Origin: Prochlorococcus sp. AG-442-B03
GTDB taxonomy: Bacteria > Cyanobacteriota > Cyanobacteriia > PCC-6307 > Cyanobiaceae
Direction: 5' to 3'
NCBI GenBank assembly: GCA_003212395.1
Contig: QCPU01000003.1
Coordinates: 1 to 64,000, forward strand
DNA length: 64,000 bases
How positions within the stretch are numbered: position 1 is the stretch's first letter; each line of letters begins with the position of its first letter. The translations under genes were made by a program, and so were the position numbers. Positions 62,251 through 64,000 of the stretch are shown here, piece by piece. Under the pieces are notes generated by a model, which was given only the letters and a program-made list of their open reading frames with translations, had not been told where the DNA came from and searched no databases.

Positions 62251-63774
62251 ATGCCTTCAACTTTAAGTAATCCTCTAAGATTAGGTTTACGTCAAGAGAG
62301 AGTCATATCTCCACAATGCTTAGTGATATTTGGTGCTAGTGGAGACCTTACTCATAGAAAATTAATACCAGCCTTATTTGAACTATATTTGCAAAGAAGA
62401 ATTCCTAGTGAATTTGGAATAGTTGGTTGTGCTAGAAGACCTTGGACTGATAATGAGTTTAGAGAAAAGATGAAAGTAAAGCTATCAGATCAAATATCTG
62501 GTAAAGAAAGGGAGTGGGAACAATTTTCTAAATATCTTTTCTATGAACCAGTTGATTTACAACAAAGTGAACATGTCGTAAGGCTTTCAAGAAGATTAAA
62601 TGAAATTGATAAAACACAAGCTACTCATGGGAATAGAACATTTTATTTATCAGTATCTCCGAATTTCTATGCAAGTGGATGTAAAGCTCTTAAAGTAGCT
62701 GGCCTTTTAGATGACCCTAAGAAAAGTCGTTTAGTGATTGAAAAACCTTTTGGAAGAGATTATTCAAGTGCAAAAAAATTGAATAAGATCGTTCAAAGTT
62801 GCGCTGAAGAAAGTCAGATTTATAGGATTGATCATTATTTAGGTAAAGAGACAGTTCAGAATATTCTTGTTTTGAGGTTTGCTAATACTATTTTTGAACC
62901 AATCTGGAACAGAAATTATATATCAAGTGTTCAAATTACTTCATCTGAAACAGTGGGTGTTGAAGATAGAGCAGGTTATTACGAAAGCTCTGGTGCTTTA
63001 AGGGATATGCTTCAAAATCATATGACTCAAATGCTTGCTGTTACTGCTATGGAACCTCCTGGAAAGTTTGAACCTGAAGCAATAAGAAATGAAAAAGCTA
63101 AGGTTCTTCAAGCTTCAAAACTTGCTGACGAAAATGAACCGTGGAATTGTTGCATAAGAGGTCAATATGGAGAGGGAGGAAATATTTCAAATCGACTCAA
63201 AGGATATAGGCAGGAAGATGGTGTTAATTGTAATAGCACGACAGAAACTTATATTGCGACAAAAGTTTTCGTTGATAACTGGCGTTGGCAAGGGGTTCCT
63301 TTTTATTTGAGAACAGGGAAAAGACTACCTAAAAGACTTGGAGAAATAGTCTTGACTTTTAAAGACGTTCCTGTTCATTTATTTGAATCAACAATAATAA
63401 ATCCTGCCCCAAATCAACTTATCCTTAGAATTCAACCAAATGAAGGCGCTACTTTCAAATTTGAGGTAAAATCTCCTGGTTCTGGAATGAAATCAAGACC
63501 TGTTGAGATGGAATTTTCTTATGATGAATCATTTGGAGAACCCTCAGATGAAGGCTATGTAAGATTACTAGCTGATGCGATGCTTTCTGACCCAACCTTA
63601 TTTACTCGAAGTGATGAAGTAGAGGCAGCCTGGAAACTTTATACTCCATTAATAGAATTGATGGATAATTCTCCTTGGAAGTTACCTATTTATAATTATG
63701 AATCTATGACGTGGGGACCTCCTGAGTCTGATCAATTAATTTCAAAAGATAATATTTTCTGGCGTAGACCTTAA
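62251..63774 (+). CDS. zwf: Glucose-6-phosphate 1-dehydrogenase
   Basis: A 507-residue protein. NADP motif FGASGDLTHRKLIP (residues about 28-41), substrate motif RIDHYLGKETVQN with the catalytic region, EKPFGRDYSSAKKLN, and the late block WRWQGVPFYLRTGKRL. First step of the oxidative pentose phosphate pathway, active in the dark. It ends 2 bases before opcA, its known allosteric partner in cyanobacteria, so a zwf-opcA operon is present. Confidence 0.96.
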   Translation: MPSTLSNPLRLGLRQERVISPQCLVIFGASGDLTHRKLIPALFELYLQRRIPSEFGIVGCARRPWTDNEFREKMKVKLSDQISGKEREWEQFSKYLFYEPVDLQQSEHVVRLSRRLNEIDKTQATHGNRTFYLSVSPNFYASGCKALKVAGLLDDPKKSRLVIEKPFGRDYSSAKKLNKIVQSCAEESQIYRIDHYLGKETVQNILVLRFANTIFEPIWNRNYISSVQITSSETVGVEDRAGYYESSGALRDMLQNHMTQMLAVTAMEPPGKFEPEAIRNEKAKVLQASKLADENEPWNCCIRGQYGEGGNISNRLKGYRQEDGVNCNSTTETYIATKVFVDNWRWQGVPFYLRTGKRLPKRLGEIVLTFKDVPVHLFESTIINPAPNQLILRIQPNEGATFKFEVKSPGSGMKSRPVEMEFSYDESFGEPSDEGYVRLLADAMLSDPTLFTRSDEVEAAWKLYTPLIELMDNSPWKLPIYNYESMTWGPPESDQLISKDNIFWRRP

Positions 63775-63776
63775 AA

Positions 63777-64000
63777 ATGAAACCTCAACTAACACTCCAA
63801 ACCCCTCTAGAGCTCCCTTATCAGGAAATTTCTAATTACCTCAATAAATTATGGATTTCAGAAGATAAAGATAATAGTGGAGCAAATACATTTACATTAA
63901 TGGTCTGGCAGCCTGCTTGGCTAGAACAATGTTTGGTTCAAAAAGGATTAGTAAATGGACCAATTACAGGAAATTTAAGTCCAGAGATAATTGGAGTTGC
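63777..64000 (+). CDS. opcA: OpcA, glucose-6-phosphate dehydrogenase assembly protein (partial)
   Basis: The first 74 codons only; the gene runs off the window. The visible part MKPQLTLQTPLELPYQEISN... and LMVWQPAWLEQCLVQKGL matches the start of OpcA, which activates Zwf in a redox-dependent way. Position directly after zwf gives strong support. Confidence 0.85.
   Translation, partial: MKPQLTLQTPLELPYQEISNYLNKLWISEDKDNSGANTFTLMVWQPAWLEQCLVQKGLVNGPITGNLSPEIIGV

Overview
The window is almost certainly from a high-light-adapted Prochlorococcus (marine picocyanobacterium). It is strongly AT-rich, with short intergenic spaces. It carries a 35-residue high-light-inducible protein, PsbY, a lipoprotein CyanoP/PsbP, a plant-type ferredoxin-NADP reductase with a membrane-type N-terminus, Ycf54, a carotenoid isomerase, SasA and the RecBCD set. 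The exact strain cannot be named from sequence alone.

The window has two parts. Positions 1 to about 11,400 are an accessory island built around one intact tRNA-Pro(TGG) gene (9489-9562, minus). To its left lie five partial copies of the 3' half of that tRNA, some still with the tRNA terminator. To its right lie two copies of the 5' half with the tRNA promoter. All the fragments meet in the anticodon arm, as expected if that arm is the crossover site of a tyrosine recombinase. The 3'-half fragments and the intact tRNA bound four consecutive cassettes of one or more small genes. Each cassette has, just inside both ends, a pair of tandem 11- or 12-base repeats. The repeat sequence is shared by the two ends of one cassette and differs between cassettes: TAGCGCTCC, AAATAATCGCT, TGGGCACTTT and GAGGGGCT. 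No recombinase gene is visible, so these look like integrase-less cargo cassettes or remnants of such elements, related in concept to the tRNA-targeting tycheposons reported in Prochlorococcus. Other repeats in the island are a 10-base GCAAGGT pair, a CTAGTGC/GCACTAG hairpin and a 15-base dyad GATTGACAGTCRATC in front of several small genes. A reused signal-peptide start (MKRLLL) also recurs. The cargo is mainly small secreted or membrane proteins, among them a Ycf66-like protein, a TM2 protein, a DUF2752 protein and a DUF3721 protein, plus a sulfotransferase-like protein to the right of the tRNA.

From about 11,600 the content is core genome. It begins with apt and two tandem Som-type porins that share a 956-base identical block. 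Small photosynthesis genes (hli, psbY), tRNA-Lys, trmFO, crtH and an atypical response regulator follow. Next come the grxD-bolA pair, plsC, pdxJ, ycf54 and the recC-recB-recD cluster with a small methyltransferase inside it. After these are deaD, an ABC exporter, psbP, recR, lipA and a leftward run trhO-bioB-uppS-cdaA-lysA. The right part holds clpC, a GldA-like dehydrogenase, an alpha/beta hydrolase, cdsA, a PLP-dependent decarboxylase, an ABC1/UbiB kinase, malQ, prs, sasA, tRNA-Glu, petH, zwf and the start of opcA.

Functionally the right part mixes photosynthetic electron transfer (petH) with dark carbon metabolism (malQ, zwf-opcA) and the clock output kinase SasA. The middle part carries pigment and cofactor synthesis (crtH, ycf54, pdxJ, bioB, lipA) and DNA repair (recBCD, recR).
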